From Amycolatopsis viridis (GTDB lineage Bacteria; Actinomycetota; Actinomycetes; Mycobacteriales; Pseudonocardiaceae): DNA of 64,000 bases. Every line of letters starts with the position of its first letter. Position 1 is the stretch's first letter. The stretch spans positions 1,488,001 through 1,552,000 of the forward strand of contig NZ_JAANOU010000001.1 in the NCBI RefSeq assembly GCF_011758765.1. Reading direction: 5' to 3'. The notes under the pieces are model-generated. The model was not told the origin of the DNA. It worked only from the letters and a program-made list of their open reading frames with translations, and did not search any database. Shown here piece by piece: positions 48,291 to 57,728 of this stretch. A program made the translations under genes and the position numbers.

Positions 48291-49541
48291 TCACTTCTGG
48301 TGCGGCGCCACGTAGTCCTTGGCGTCCGCGGCTTCGAACAGCGGCTTCACGTACTTGATGCCGCCCACCGAACTCCCGTCCGGCTGCGCCACGTAGACCT
48401 CGCGGGTCGGCGGTGCGCCCGGCTTGGAGAAGTCCAGCGGGGCCACCAGGTTGCCGGTGTCGGCCGAAGTGGTCTGCTGCAACGCCCGCAGGATGCCGTC
48501 GCGGGTCAGGTCCTTGTTGTCGCAGGCCTTCTTCAGCACCGTGCCCCACACCTCGGCCACCGCGTAGCCGTAGGGCACGCCGGCGTTCGGCGGCTCCGGG
48601 AACTTGGCCGCCTGGTACTTCCCGAGCACCTCCTTCGCCTTCGGGATGTCGGCGGCGACCGGCACGCTGCTGGCCACCACGTACAGCCGGTCCAGCGCGT
48701 TCGCGGCCGGGCTGTTCAGCAGCACCGGGTCGAACGTGGGGTTGTTGCCCAGCACCGGGACGTTCAGCCCGAGCGCCTTGTTCGCCGCGGCCACCGAACC
48801 GGTCTGCGCCGGGGTGGTGGTCAGCAGGATCGCCTTGACACCCTCGCCGCGCAGGCCGGTGACGATGTTGGTCAGGTCGTTGTCCGACGAGGTGATCTTG
48901 ACCTCGCGCAGGTTCAGGCCGTGCTTCTGCGCGTAGTACTGCGACCCGCGCAGGCCGTTCGCGCCGTACTCGCCGTCGATGTAGATGTGCGCGACGGTGT
49001 CGCCGTCCTTGATCATCCCCTGTTCATGCAGGTAGGACAAGCCGTCGATCATCTCCACGTCGTAGGTCGTGCCGACGATCATCACGTACGGGTTGTCCAG
49101 CAGCTCCGAGGACCAGGACGCCGGAGTGGTGGTCACCTTGTCGGACTTGATGTTCTGCTTGAGCGCCGCCATGATCGGCGACCCGACCACCTGGACGAAC
49201 CCGAGCACCTTGGGCTCCAGCTGCGGGTACAGGGTCTTCGCCTGGTCGGCCTTGTAGCCGTGGTCCACGACCTCCAGCCGGACCTGCCGGCCGCACACAC
49301 CACCGGCGGCGTTGAAGTCGTTGGCCCACAACTGGTTGCCGTGCGTGATGCCGATGGACAGGTTCTTGAACGGACCGGTCAGGTCGCTCATCACGCCGAG
49401 GGTGATCTCGTTCGCGGTGACCCCGAGGTCGGTCTTGACGCCGGAGGCGTCCGAGCCGGACGATCCCTGATCGCCCGCCTTCGTGCCGCACGCGGCGACG
49501 ACCAGCATCGCCGCGAGGACCAGGGAAAGCCGTCGCTTCAT
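48291..49541 (-). CDS. livK: Branched-chain amino acid-type ABC transporter substrate-binding lipoprotein
   Basis: A 416-aa periplasmic-binding-type lipoprotein. Signal peptide with lipobox VVAAC (lipidated Cys18), then the Leu/Ile/Val-binding (type I) fold: ITLGVMSDLTGPFKNLSIG, NDFNAAGGVCGRQVRLEVVDHGY, VGSPIMAALKQN. The family binds branched-chain amino acids, amides, urea or aromatic acids, so the ligand is not certain. ATG 49541 has AAGGAAGGAA upstream and overlaps the livM stop by 4 bp; it is the last gene of a five-gene leftward operon. Confidence 0.9.
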   Translation of the reverse strand: MKRRLSLVLAAMLVVAACGTKAGDQGSSGSDASGVKTDLGVTANEITLGVMSDLTGPFKNLSIGITHGNQLWANDFNAAGGVCGRQVRLEVVDHGYKADQAKTLYPQLEPKVLGFVQVVGSPIMAALKQNIKSDKVTTTPASWSSELLDNPYVMIVGTTYDVEMIDGLSYLHEQGMIKDGDTVAHIYIDGEYGANGLRGSQYYAQKHGLNLREVKITSSDNDLTNIVTGLRGEGVKAILLTTTPAQTGSVAAANKALGLNVPVLGNNPTFDPVLLNSPAANALDRLYVVASSVPVAADIPKAKEVLGKYQAAKFPEPPNAGVPYGYAVAEVWGTVLKKACDNKDLTRDGILRALQQTTSADTGNLVAPLDFSKPGAPPTREVYVAQPDGSSVGGIKYVKPLFEAADAKDYVAPHQK

Positions 49542-50692
49542 CGGGACGTTCCTTCCTTCTTGCGTTGCGCGTGCAGGCCGCCGGTGATCCGGCGCCCGAT
49601 CGCCGCGAGCCCGCCCGGCTCGAAGAGCACGACCAGGATGATCGCGGCGCCGTAGACGAAGGTGCTGACGAGGATCGGGGTGACCGCGCCCGCGCCGCTC
49701 CCGGTGAAGATCCCCAGCTGGTTCGAGTACAGCGAGAGCACCTGCGGCAGCCCGAACACGATGAGCGCGCCGACCAGGGCGCCCCCGATCGAGCCGAGGC
49801 CGCCGATGATCACCATCGCCAGGTAGGCGATCGAGACGTTGATGCCGTAGGTACCGAACTCGTTCTCGTCCGGCTTGAGGATGTCGAACCACAGCACCGT
49901 CATCACGCCGGCCAGCCCGGCGTAGGCGGAGGACACCGCGAACGCGCCGGCCTTGGCCCACGCCACGTTGACGCCCATCGCCGCGGCCGACGCCTCGTGG
50001 TCACGTACCGCCCGCCAGGACCGCCCGACCCGGCTCCGTACCGCACCGCGTGCCAGCACGAACGCGATCACCGTCAGGGCCAGGTACAGGTACCACAGGC
50101 GTTCGGCCTGCCGCAGCGGCACACCGAGCACCACCAGGCTGCCCGAGTTGTCGAAGGTGAATCCGAACAGCGCGAACGGCGCCGGGGTGCGGCCGGTGGA
50201 GGTACCGCCGGTCAGCCGGTCCGCGGACTGTCCGAAGTAGAGGCCGATGAACACCAGCGACAGCGACGCCACGCCCAGGTAGATGCCGCGCAGCCGCCCG
50301 GACACGGGCGCGAACGCCAGGCCCAGCAGCGCGGTGACCGCCACCGCGGCGAGCAGCGCCAGCAGCGGGTCCACGCCGAACCCGACCACCCTGCCGTCTT
50401 CCGTTCCGCTCGCCAGCACGGTGTAGGTGGTGCCGCCGGCGAGCAGGAAGAACGCGTGCGCCAGGGACAGCTGACCGGCCTGGCCCACCAGCATGGTCAG
50501 CCCGATCGCGCCGACCGCGCCGGTCATCATCCACTGCCCGGCCTTGAGCCACTCGGAGCCCACGTACAGCGGCAGCGCCAGCAGCACCACCAGCAGGACC
50601 AGCCACGCGGACCACCGCAGCCAGCGGAGCGGTTTCGCCGGGGCGTTCGCGGTCGCGCCGGCGACCGTCGCCCGCATCGCGAGGTCAGACAC
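49538..50692 (-). CDS. livM: Branched-chain amino acid-type ABC permease LivM
   Basis: A 384-aa permease with about nine to ten membrane helices; GQAGQLSLAHAFFLLAGG, the cytoplasmic coupling segment GRSWRAVRDHEASAAAMGVNVAWAK and VIIGGLGSIGGALVGALI are diagnostic of LivM. The N-terminus has an extra about 30-residue cytoplasmic stretch. GTG 50692 overlaps livH by 8 bp. Confidence 0.93.
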   Translation of the reverse strand: MSDLAMRATVAGATANAPAKPLRWLRWSAWLVLLVVLLALPLYVGSEWLKAGQWMMTGAVGAIGLTMLVGQAGQLSLAHAFFLLAGGTTYTVLASGTEDGRVVGFGVDPLLALLAAVAVTALLGLAFAPVSGRLRGIYLGVASLSLVFIGLYFGQSADRLTGGTSTGRTPAPFALFGFTFDNSGSLVVLGVPLRQAERLWYLYLALTVIAFVLARGAVRSRVGRSWRAVRDHEASAAAMGVNVAWAKAGAFAVSSAYAGLAGVMTVLWFDILKPDENEFGTYGINVSIAYLAMVIIGGLGSIGGALVGALIVFGLPQVLSLYSNQLGIFTGSGAGAVTPILVSTFVYGAAIILVVLFEPGGLAAIGRRITGGLHAQRKKEGTSR

Positions 50693-51566
50693 GGGTGCTC
50701 TCCCTCGTTCCGAACAGGCCGGACGGCCGGACCACCAGCACCAGGAGCATGACCAGGAACACCGCGCTCTTGGAGAAGTCGAACGAGATGTACTGCGCGG
50801 ACAGTGCCTCGACCAGGCCGACGATCAGGCCGCCGACGATCGCGCCCACGGTCGAGTCGAGTCCGCCCAGGATGGCGGCCGGGAACGCGGCCAGCGCGAT
50901 CGAATGCGTGCCACGGGACAGGCCGGCGCCGGAGAAGTCCTGCGTGGCCAGGAACAGCACGGCGACCCCGGCCAGCAGTCCCGCGACGAGCCACGCGGTC
51001 ATCGTCACCTGCCGGCTGCGGATGCCCATCAGCGCGGCGGCCTCCCGGTTCTCCGCCTGCGCGCGCATCGCGACCCCCCAGTTGGAGAACTTGAACGCCA
51101 GGTAGAAGGCGGTGATCAGCACCGCGGCCACGGCCATCGCGACCAGGTGCGTGCGGAACAACGTGATGCCACCGACCTGGATCGGCTTGGCGTCCCACGC
51201 CTCGCCGAGGAACGGCACGCCGACGCCGAGCCGCCGCACGATCTCCTCGGCCACGATCACGTCCACGCCGATCGTGAGCAGCGCCAGGCTGTTCGGGTCG
51301 GCCAGCTTGGTGCGGGACAGCAGCAGCCGTTCCACCACCACCGCGAGCAGTCCGGCGCCGGCGACGCCGACCAGCGAGGCGCCGAGCCAGCCCAGCGACT
51401 CGCGGGTCACCACCACCAGGTAGCCGCCGAAGAGCACCAGCGAGCCGTGCGCGAAGTTGATCACCTCGGTGGCCTTGAAGATGATCACGAATCCCAGTGC
51501 GAGCAGCGCGTAGACCGCGCCCTTGCCGAGGCCGTTCACCGCCAGCTGCAGGAACGTGTGCATCAC
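50685..51566 (-). CDS. livH: Branched-chain amino acid-type ABC permease LivH
   Basis: A 293-aa permease, seven to eight helices. GLGKGAVYALLALGFVIIFKATEVINFAHGSLVLFGGY is the classic LivH start, with FSNWGVAMRAQAENREAAALMGI as the coupling loop and AILGGLDSTVGAIVGGLIVGL near the end. GTG 51566 (ATG three bases on) overlaps the livG stop by 4 bp. Confidence 0.94.
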   Translation of the reverse strand: MMHTFLQLAVNGLGKGAVYALLALGFVIIFKATEVINFAHGSLVLFGGYLVVVTRESLGWLGASLVGVAGAGLLAVVVERLLLSRTKLADPNSLALLTIGVDVIVAEEIVRRLGVGVPFLGEAWDAKPIQVGGITLFRTHLVAMAVAAVLITAFYLAFKFSNWGVAMRAQAENREAAALMGIRSRQVTMTAWLVAGLLAGVAVLFLATQDFSGAGLSRGTHSIALAAFPAAILGGLDSTVGAIVGGLIVGLVEALSAQYISFDFSKSAVFLVMLLVLVVRPSGLFGTRESTRV

Positions 51567-52333
51567 GCGGCCTCCGTTCCCAGGTACGCCCGGACCACTT
51601 CCGGATCCCGCTGCACCTCATCGGGCGGGCCGTCGGCGATGCGGCGGCCGAAGTCGAGCACCGTGACCCGGTCGGCGATACCCATCACCAGGCCCATGTC
51701 GTGCTCCACCAGCAGGATCGAGATGCCCAGCTCGTCGCGCACCGCCCGGACCGTCTCGGCCAGATCGGCCGTCTCCGCCGCGGTCATGCCCGCGGCCGGC
51801 TCGTCCAGCATCAGCAGGACCGGTTCCACGGCCAGCGCGCGGGCGATGTCGACCCGTTTGACCTGGCCGTAGGGCAGCGCGGCCACCGGGGTGTGCAGCA
51901 GGTGCCCGATGCCGAGGAACTCGCAGATCTCCGTGGCCCGCCGGGTGTGCCTGCGTTCGGCCCGCACGATCCACGGGGCGCGCAGCGCGCATTCCAGGAA
52001 ACCGCCGCGGGTGAGGGCGTGCCGGCCGAGCATCACGTTGTCCAGCACGCTCGACCCGGGCGAGAGGGCCGCGTTCTGGAAGGCGCGGCCGACGCCGAGC
52101 GCGGCCATCCGGTGCGGGCGCAGGCCGGTCAGCTCGGTGTCACCCAGCCGGACCCGGCCCTCCGTGGCCCGGTAGAGGCCGCCGATCACGTTGAAACAAC
52201 TGGACTTCCCGGCGCCGTTCGGGCCGATCAGGGCGTGCAGCGAACCCGGCCGCACGGTGAACGAGACGTCCTCCAGCGCGGTCAGGCCACCGAAGCGGAG
52301 CGTGAGGTGCTCGACGCGCAGTTCCGGGATCAT
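51563..52333 (-). CDS. livG: Branched-chain amino acid-type ABC ATPase LivG
   Basis: A 256-aa ATPase: Walker A LIGPNGAGKSSCFNVIGG, Q-loop GRAFQNAALSPGSSVLDNV, Walker B PVLLMLDEPAAGM, H-loop LVEHDMGLVM. The ABC signature is the unusual ALPYGQVKRVDIARAL (Liv-type YGQ in place of SGGQ). ATG 52333 overlaps the livF stop by 4 bp and is preferred over GTG 52342. Confidence 0.94.
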   Translation of the reverse strand: MIPELRVEHLTLRFGGLTALEDVSFTVRPGSLHALIGPNGAGKSSCFNVIGGLYRATEGRVRLGDTELTGLRPHRMAALGVGRAFQNAALSPGSSVLDNVMLGRHALTRGGFLECALRAPWIVRAERRHTRRATEICEFLGIGHLLHTPVAALPYGQVKRVDIARALAVEPVLLMLDEPAAGMTAAETADLAETVRAVRDELGISILLVEHDMGLVMGIADRVTVLDFGRRIADGPPDEVQRDPEVVRAYLGTEAA

Positions 52334-53118
52334 CCGCCCCACCTCGACAGGACGTGCTTGCGTGGCTCGGCTGCCGCCTCGGATCGCGCGTGCCCGCCCA
52401 GGTACAGGCGCCGCACGTCCTCGCTGCGGGACAGCTCGTCGGACCGGCCGGCCAGCGCGACCCGGCCCACCTCGAGCACCGCCGCGTGGTCGGCGACGCT
52501 CAGCGCCATCACGGCGTTCTGCTCGACCAGCACGACCGCGGTGCCCTGCGCGTGGATCTCCCGGATGATGGCGCTGATCTGGGTCACCACCTTGGGCGCG
52601 AGTCCCAGTGAAGGCTCGTCCAGCAGCAGCACGCGCGGTGCGGACATCAGCGCCCGGCCGATCGCGAGCATCTGCTGCTCGCCGCCGGAGAGCAGCCCGG
52701 CGCGCTGCCGGGCGCGCTCGGCCAGCACCGGGAACAGCTCGTGCACGCGCTCGCGGGCCTTGACCCGCTGCTCCGCGGACGCCGAGATTCCGCCCGCGCG
52801 CAGGTTCTCCTCGACGGACATGCGCGTGAAGATCTGGCGCCCTTCGGGCACGCCGACCACGCCGAGCCGGACGATCGCGGCCGGGTCGAGCCGGTCGATC
52901 CGGGTGTCGCCGAGCCGGACCTCACCGCGGGTGACCACGCCGCGGTGCAGTTTGAGCGTCCCGGAAATGGTGCGCAGCAGCGTGGACTTGCCGGCGCCGT
53001 TGCCGCCGAGGACGGCGAGGACCCCGTCCTCGGGCACGGTCAGGTCGACGCCGTGCAGGGCGGCGACCGAGCGGCCGTAGCGGACGTGCAGGTCTCGGAC
53101 GTTCAACACGGTGGGCAC
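52330..53118 (-). CDS. livF: Branched-chain amino acid-type ABC ATPase LivF
   Basis: A 262-aa ATPase: Walker A VLGGNGAGKSTLLRTISG, GVVGVPEGRQIFTRMSVEENL, signature LLSGGEQQMLAIGRAL, Walker B RVLLLDEPSLGLAP, H-loop LVEQNAVMAL. First gene of livFGHMK, the reverse of the more common order. GTG 53118 has GGAGGAGG just upstream. The operon is divergent from a two-component system that may regulate it. Confidence 0.94.
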   Translation of the reverse strand: MPTVLNVRDLHVRYGRSVAALHGVDLTVPEDGVLAVLGGNGAGKSTLLRTISGTLKLHRGVVTRGEVRLGDTRIDRLDPAAIVRLGVVGVPEGRQIFTRMSVEENLRAGGISASAEQRVKARERVHELFPVLAERARQRAGLLSGGEQQMLAIGRALMSAPRVLLLDEPSLGLAPKVVTQISAIIREIHAQGTAVVLVEQNAVMALSVADHAAVLEVGRVALAGRSDELSRSEDVRRLYLGGHARSEAAAEPRKHVLSRWGG

Positions 53119-53198
53119 CCGCCTCCTCCGATCGTGTGACCGGTGTCACTCTCGGTGGCGGCAATCGTTGATCGGCCCCCGCCCGTCCGGCACCCCCA

Positions 53199-53244
53199 CC
53201 TGGAGAGGTTTGCCGGACCTTTGCGCAACCGTGCCCTCTCCAGG
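53199..53244. promoter_or_regulatory. Inverted repeat covering the histidine-kinase ribosome site
   Basis: CCTGGAGAGG (53199-53208) and CCTCTCCAGG (53235-53244) are perfect 10-bp arms 26 bases apart, in the 131-bp gap between livF and the kinase gene. The right arm runs into the kinase Shine-Dalgarno AGGAGGGG (53242-53249). It can be a two-component operator, or an RNA hairpin masking the ribosome site. Confidence 0.5.
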
Positions 53245-53249
53245 AGGGG

Positions 53250-54452
53250 ATGTCCGCACGCCGCCGGGTGTGCGATCGTGGGCAGGTGACCGCAGAGCAG
53301 CGTGTCGCCGCGGACCGTGCCGTCGAGCACAGCGACGTGCTCGACGAGCTGTTGCGCGAACGCGAGGGACTACTCGGCACCCTCGACCGGGTGATGGCGC
53401 TGCAGGGCACCGCGCACCTGATCCGCGAAGCGCTGGGCGTGCACGCCGCGTTCGTGGGCGAGCTGGAACGCCCGGGCACGGCGGTGATCCGGTGGATGGC
53501 CGGGAACAAGACCGACGCGCTCCAGAACCTCGTGGTGCCCACCGGGCAAGGGGTCGGCGGCCGGGTCCTGGCCTCCGGCCGGCCGGTGCGGGTGTCGGAC
53601 TACCTGAGCGCGCCGACCATCACGCACCAGTTCGACGCGCAGGTCGCCGGTGAGGGGCTCGCCGCGCTGCTCACCGTGCCGATCATCGGCCGTGCCGGGG
53701 GCGAGGCGGAAACCCTGGCGATCGCCTACGCCGCCATGCGCGAACCGGCCGACTTCGGCGACGACGCGGTGCGCCGCCTCGAAGGCATCGCCGAGCAGGC
53801 CGCGTCCGCGCTCAAGCTGGCGGGCATCGCCGAGTCCGGCCGGGCCGACGCGATCTCCGCGGAGCGGCGGCGGATGCAGAGCGCGCTGCACGATTCGGTC
53901 GGCGCGCTGTTGTTCTCGATCGGCGTGCAGGTGCGCAACCTGCACCAGGACGTGGCCGGTGACCCGGTGCTGGAAGGCCGGTTGTGCCGGCTCGAGGGTG
54001 ACGTCTCGGCGGCGTCACGGGCGCTGCGCGAGTCGTTGCTGTCGTTGTCGGAGTCCACTCCGGAGCGGGCGCTGCCGGTGGAACTGGCCGAGCACTGCCG
54101 CTCGTTCGAGTCGCGCTGCGGGCTGCCGGCACGCTTCGTGCAGCTCGCGCCGGTGCGGCCACTGGACGGCGAGCGCACCGCGTTGCTGGTGTGCGCGGTG
54201 CGGGAAGGGCTGCTCAACGTCGAAAAGCACGCGCACGCGTGCTCGGTCGTGGTCAGCCTCGGGCCGAGTGCGGGCGGCGTGCAGGTGGTCGTTGCCGATG
54301 ACGGCACCGGTTCCGGTGACTCCGCCTCCGGAACCGGGGTGGGGCTGCGTTCCCTGGCCGAACGGGCGGCGCGGATGGGCGGGCGGGTGAGCCTGGTCCG
54401 GGACGAGGACGGCGGCTGCACGCTGCGGGCCTGGGTGCCCGAGGTGCCATGA
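53250..54452 (+). CDS. GAF-domain histidine kinase (HisKA_3/NarL type)
   Basis: A 400-aa cytosolic kinase without membrane helices. N-terminal coiled helix, then a GAF domain (about 45-195; NLVVPTGQGVGGRVLASGRPVRVSDY), a HisKA_3 dimerisation helix with phospho-acceptor His214 in QSALHDSVGALLFSIG, and a HATPase domain (N box NVEKHAHA, G box GTGVGLRSLAERA). ATG 53250 sits two bases after AGGAGGGG, rather close; GTG 53286 (VTAEQRVAADRA) is a serious alternative. It overlaps its response regulator by 4 bp and faces away from the liv operon. Confidence 0.9.
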   Translation: MSARRRVCDRGQVTAEQRVAADRAVEHSDVLDELLREREGLLGTLDRVMALQGTAHLIREALGVHAAFVGELERPGTAVIRWMAGNKTDALQNLVVPTGQGVGGRVLASGRPVRVSDYLSAPTITHQFDAQVAGEGLAALLTVPIIGRAGGEAETLAIAYAAMREPADFGDDAVRRLEGIAEQAASALKLAGIAESGRADAISAERRRMQSALHDSVGALLFSIGVQVRNLHQDVAGDPVLEGRLCRLEGDVSAASRALRESLLSLSESTPERALPVELAEHCRSFESRCGLPARFVQLAPVRPLDGERTALLVCAVREGLLNVEKHAHACSVVVSLGPSAGGVQVVVADDGTGSGDSASGTGVGLRSLAERAARMGGRVSLVRDEDGGCTLRAWVPEVP

Positions 54453-55069
54453 CCGCGACGGTCCTGGTGGTCGACGACCACCCCGTGGTCCGCGACGGGG
54501 TCACCCTGTTGCTGCGGGCCGAGCCGTCGCTGGAGCTGATCGGCAGCGCGGAGTCCGGCCGGGGTGCGCTCGCCCAGGTCGGACTGCTGCGGCCGGATCT
54601 CATCCTGCTCGACCTCCGCTTGCCGGACATGCTCGCGCCCGAGGTCATCGCCGGGCTGCGGCAGGTCCACCCGTCCGGGCGGATCGTGGTGTTCACCGCG
54701 CACGGTGATCACCAGGGGTTGCTGGCGGCGCTGGACGCGGGGGCGCACGGGTGCCTGCTCAAGGACGTGACCGGCACCGACCTGGTGTCGGCGCTGCGGC
54801 GGGTGCTGCGCGGGGAGCGGGTGGTGGACCCGCGGATCATGCCCGACCACCCGTCGCGGTCCGATGCGCTGGCGCGCAGCGGCCTGACCCGGCGGGAGTA
54901 CGAGGTGCTGCGGCTGGCCGCCCAGGGGCAGACCAACCCGGAGATCGCGGACACCACCGGCCTGACCCGGAACACGGTGAAGACCTACCTCCAGTCGGCA
55001 CTGCACAAACTGGGGGCGCGCAACCGGGTGGAGGCGATCGGGAAGGCGTCGGAGGCCGGGTTGCTGTGA
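54449..55069 (+). CDS. NarL/LuxR-family response regulator
   Basis: A 206-aa regulator. Receiver domain with VVDDHPVVRDG (Asp9, Asp10), phospho-acceptor Asp55 in LILLDLRLPD and Lys in CLLKDVTG; LuxR-type HTH LTRREYEVLRLAAQGQTNPEIADTTGLTRNTVKTYL at about 145-190. Translationally coupled to the kinase. The divergent liv operon is the natural candidate target. Confidence 0.94.
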   Translation: MTATVLVVDDHPVVRDGVTLLLRAEPSLELIGSAESGRGALAQVGLLRPDLILLDLRLPDMLAPEVIAGLRQVHPSGRIVVFTAHGDHQGLLAALDAGAHGCLLKDVTGTDLVSALRRVLRGERVVDPRIMPDHPSRSDALARSGLTRREYEVLRLAAQGQTNPEIADTTGLTRNTVKTYLQSALHKLGARNRVEAIGKASEAGLL

Positions 55070-55124
55070 TTCCGGGGCGGCGTTTCACCCGGTGCGACGG
55101 CTTCGGCACGAGGAAACCCCGTGA

Positions 55125-55643
55125 TCAGCAGTGGATCCGCAGCCGCACGACCATCGTTTCCGGGGCCAGCTCGTCGAGGTAGGAGTTGGCGAACTCGACG
55201 TACCCCATCCCGGCCCGGGGCACCTGGTCGTCGTGGTAGATCCACGTACCGTCCAGGGTCAGCAGGTTCTCCGTGGCGACCACCCGCTTCGGGGTTCGCT
55301 GGTTGAACGGGATGCCGAACTGCGACGCCAGCCGCGCGGCGCGGGTGCGCATACCCGCGAAGTCGAGCAGTCCCCGCGGGCCCCCGTCGCACGTCCCGGG
55401 AACCCACTCGCGCGGCTCGCCGAAGGAGTCCACCAGCGCCCGGACCAGGCGCGGATCGTCCTCGTGACCGGGGTGCACGTCGAACACGTCGCCGGACCGG
55501 CCGATCCACCAGTGGTCCCACTCGCCCTCGCGCGGGGCCGGGTCACCGTTCATGTCGAACGGGGCCATCGCCTCCTCGAGCGCGGCCCGCAGGTCCCGGT
55601 GCGCGTCGGGCGGCAGGCAGACGGTGACCAGCTCGTGCGCCAT
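55125..55643 (-). CDS. Uncharacterised 172-aa protein
   Basis: No recognised family. It opens MAHELVTVCLPPDAHRDLRAALEEAM, continues with EWDHWWIGRSGDVFDVHPGHEDDPR, and ends YLDELAPETMVVRLRIHC. It is soluble with no signal peptide and a mixed alpha/beta look; the N-terminal strand-helix pattern and the WWIGR segment suggest a small ligand-binding or colicin-immunity-like fold, a guess only. ATG 55643 is preferred over longer frames because TAAGGT lies eight bases upstream. Confidence 0.6.
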   Translation of the reverse strand: MAHELVTVCLPPDAHRDLRAALEEAMAPFDMNGDPAPREGEWDHWWIGRSGDVFDVHPGHEDDPRLVRALVDSFGEPREWVPGTCDGGPRGLLDFAGMRTRAARLASQFGIPFNQRTPKRVVATENLLTLDGTWIYHDDQVPRAGMGYVEFANSYLDELAPETMVVRLRIHC

Positions 55644-55701
55644 GTGGTCGAACCTTACCGTGGCGGCCACCGGGTTCCCGGCAGCCGCCACGGCGGTCCC
55701 G

Positions 55702-57633
55702 CTACGGCAGGAGCAGGAACGCGAGCCCGTTCGGCACCCCCAGCCCGGTCACGTCGTCGTACCCGGGCGTGGTGTGGATCGACAGGTCCGGCCAGTCGAG
55801 ATCACGCGCCGAGGTGACCAGGCCACCCGAGGCGTCCACCGAGTTGACGTAGTCGACCCGCATCACCGCCGCGTCGACGTGCTGCACGTCCCGCACCGCC
55901 GGGGTGCGCGCGGCCACCTGGTAGAGCACCGGGTTGACGAACCCGTGGTGGAACCCGGTCAGGCTGTCCGACACGGCCATGATCCCGGCGAGCACCGGCG
56001 ACGCAAGGCTCGTGCCGCCGATGCGGTACTGGTCGTAGTGGACGCCGTCGGGGAAGGTCTGCGTCTGCCCGATCAGGAAACCGGTGTTCGGGTCGCCGAC
56101 CGCGGAGATGTCCGGCACCACCCGGCCGCGCGCCTTGCCGTGCTGGTTCTGCGCCGCGAGCGCGTCCGGCACGACACCCTTCTGGTAGAACGGCTCGTCG
56201 AACAGCACGCTCGTGCCGCCGCCGGAACCGGAGGTGTAGGCACCCGGGTAGGGCGGGGTGTACGCGCCGCCCGTGAGCGTGCTCTTGCCGGTCTCCCAGC
56301 CGGTTTCGAACACCGTCCGGCCGTCCTTGCCGATCGCGAGGCTCGTCCCGCCGACCGCGGTCACCCACGAGTCCGACGCCGGGAAGTCCGCCGACGGCGC
56401 GCCGAGCCGCGCGGCCTCGTCGCCGTTGTCGCCGGACGAGAAGTACACGCCGATGCCCTCAAGCGCCGCCTGTTGTGCGATCTGCGTCCACACCCGCACT
56501 TCGGCGGCCGGGATGTCCTCACCCGCGTCGCCGTAGGAGTTGGAGATGATGTCCGCGCGGTGCCCGGCGACGATCCAGTTCAGGGCCTCGTCGAGCGACG
56601 CGTCCTGGCAGTCGGATCCGCCGACGTAGAGGATCTTCGCCCCCGGCGCCATCGCGTGCACCGCCTCGACGTCCAGCGTCTGCTCGCCGTACCAGCCCGC
56701 CGCGTCGCACTGGTCCGGCGGCTCCTGGTCGACGTTGGCCGGGAAGACCTGCTGCGCGAACTGCGACGGCCGCAGCGGGTGCCCCGGGTCGTTGCGGCGC
56801 GCGTACTCTGCTGCGTCCGCGTACAGCGTCGGTGAAGCGAACGCGTCCACGATCGCCACCGTCGTGCCGGTGCCGTCCGCGCGCACCCCGTCCACCCCGT
56901 AGGCCGACCGCAGCTGGGCGGGCGTGTAGCCGCACGGCGCGTAGGGCCGCTGCAGGCCGTGGTACGCCGGGTCGGTTGTGTCGATCTTCTCGCCGTAGTA
57001 GGCGCTGCACGGCCGGGCGTTGCGGAAGCCCGCCGGCGGCGGCACGTCGGACGGCGAACCGTCCGTGATGGCCGGCTTCATCAGCGCTGTGGCCTGGTCG
57101 ACGCCGATCACACCGAGCACGTCGGCGGACAGCGCGGCGGGCACCGACAACTCCCGGTCCGCGGCGCGCAGCACCTGGCCCTCGACGCGGTAGCGCGCCA
57201 GATCCACGCCGAACGCCTGCTCCACCTGGCCGGTGGTGCCGGTGGCTTCGACGTAGGCCCGGTTCGGCGGGATGTCGCCGATCGCGAACCCGCTGCCGGA
57301 CAACCAGTCCCGCACCGCACCGAGCGTGGCGTCGCTCGCCGCGAACCGGTCGCGCACCTGGTCCGGTGACAGGTACTGACGGAAGGACGGACCGGACGGA
57401 TCGGACACCGCGCGGGCGGCCGCGTCCGCGCCGGCCTGGTCGCGCGTCGTCAGGTAGACCCGGAAGCTCAGCTTCGCGGACGGCGCCGAATCGGCGACCT
57501 TGGCCTGCGGGGTTGCCCAGCCCGGGTGGGACGCCGGGATCACCGCGCGTTCCTGCGCCGAAGCGGTCACGGGGAGGGCGAGCACGCCACCAGCCAGCGC
57601 GAGCGACGCGACAACGGTCATAGCTCTTCGCAT
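55702..57633 (-). CDS. Secreted S53 (sedolisin/kumamolisin-type) serine-carboxyl protease
   Basis: A 643-aa exported endopeptidase active at acid pH in known relatives. Sec signal peptide (about 1-26, cut after TASA), pro-domain (about 30-195; FRQYLSPDQVRDRFA, VEQAFGVDLARYR), then the catalytic domain: Glu and Asp in YGEQTLDVEAVH, oxyanion Asp in SNSYGD, and the nucleophile in IGGTSLASP. Calcium-site segment PGYDDVTGLGVPNG closes it. ATG 57633 sits seven bases after TACTGT, a leaderless start. Confidence 0.95.
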   Translation of the reverse strand: MRRAMTVVASLALAGGVLALPVTASAQERAVIPASHPGWATPQAKVADSAPSAKLSFRVYLTTRDQAGADAAARAVSDPSGPSFRQYLSPDQVRDRFAASDATLGAVRDWLSGSGFAIGDIPPNRAYVEATGTTGQVEQAFGVDLARYRVEGQVLRAADRELSVPAALSADVLGVIGVDQATALMKPAITDGSPSDVPPPAGFRNARPCSAYYGEKIDTTDPAYHGLQRPYAPCGYTPAQLRSAYGVDGVRADGTGTTVAIVDAFASPTLYADAAEYARRNDPGHPLRPSQFAQQVFPANVDQEPPDQCDAAGWYGEQTLDVEAVHAMAPGAKILYVGGSDCQDASLDEALNWIVAGHRADIISNSYGDAGEDIPAAEVRVWTQIAQQAALEGIGVYFSSGDNGDEAARLGAPSADFPASDSWVTAVGGTSLAIGKDGRTVFETGWETGKSTLTGGAYTPPYPGAYTSGSGGGTSVLFDEPFYQKGVVPDALAAQNQHGKARGRVVPDISAVGDPNTGFLIGQTQTFPDGVHYDQYRIGGTSLASPVLAGIMAVSDSLTGFHHGFVNPVLYQVAARTPAVRDVQHVDAAVMRVDYVNSVDASGGLVTSARDLDWPDLSIHTTPGYDDVTGLGVPNGLAFLLLP

Positions 57634-57640
57634 TGGGCCG

Positions 57641-57646
57641 ACAGTA
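57641..57646 (-). promoter_or_regulatory. -10 box of the S53 protease gene
   Basis: TACTGT on the minus strand, then seven bases and ATG 57633: leaderless promoter pattern. Confidence 0.5.
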
Positions 57647-57728
57647 GATCGGTGTCCGGAAAAAGCCAGACCGGCGGCGAATTCGTTATCTGTTTACCGA
57701 AGAAAGTCGGAAATCCGGCAAATGGGGT

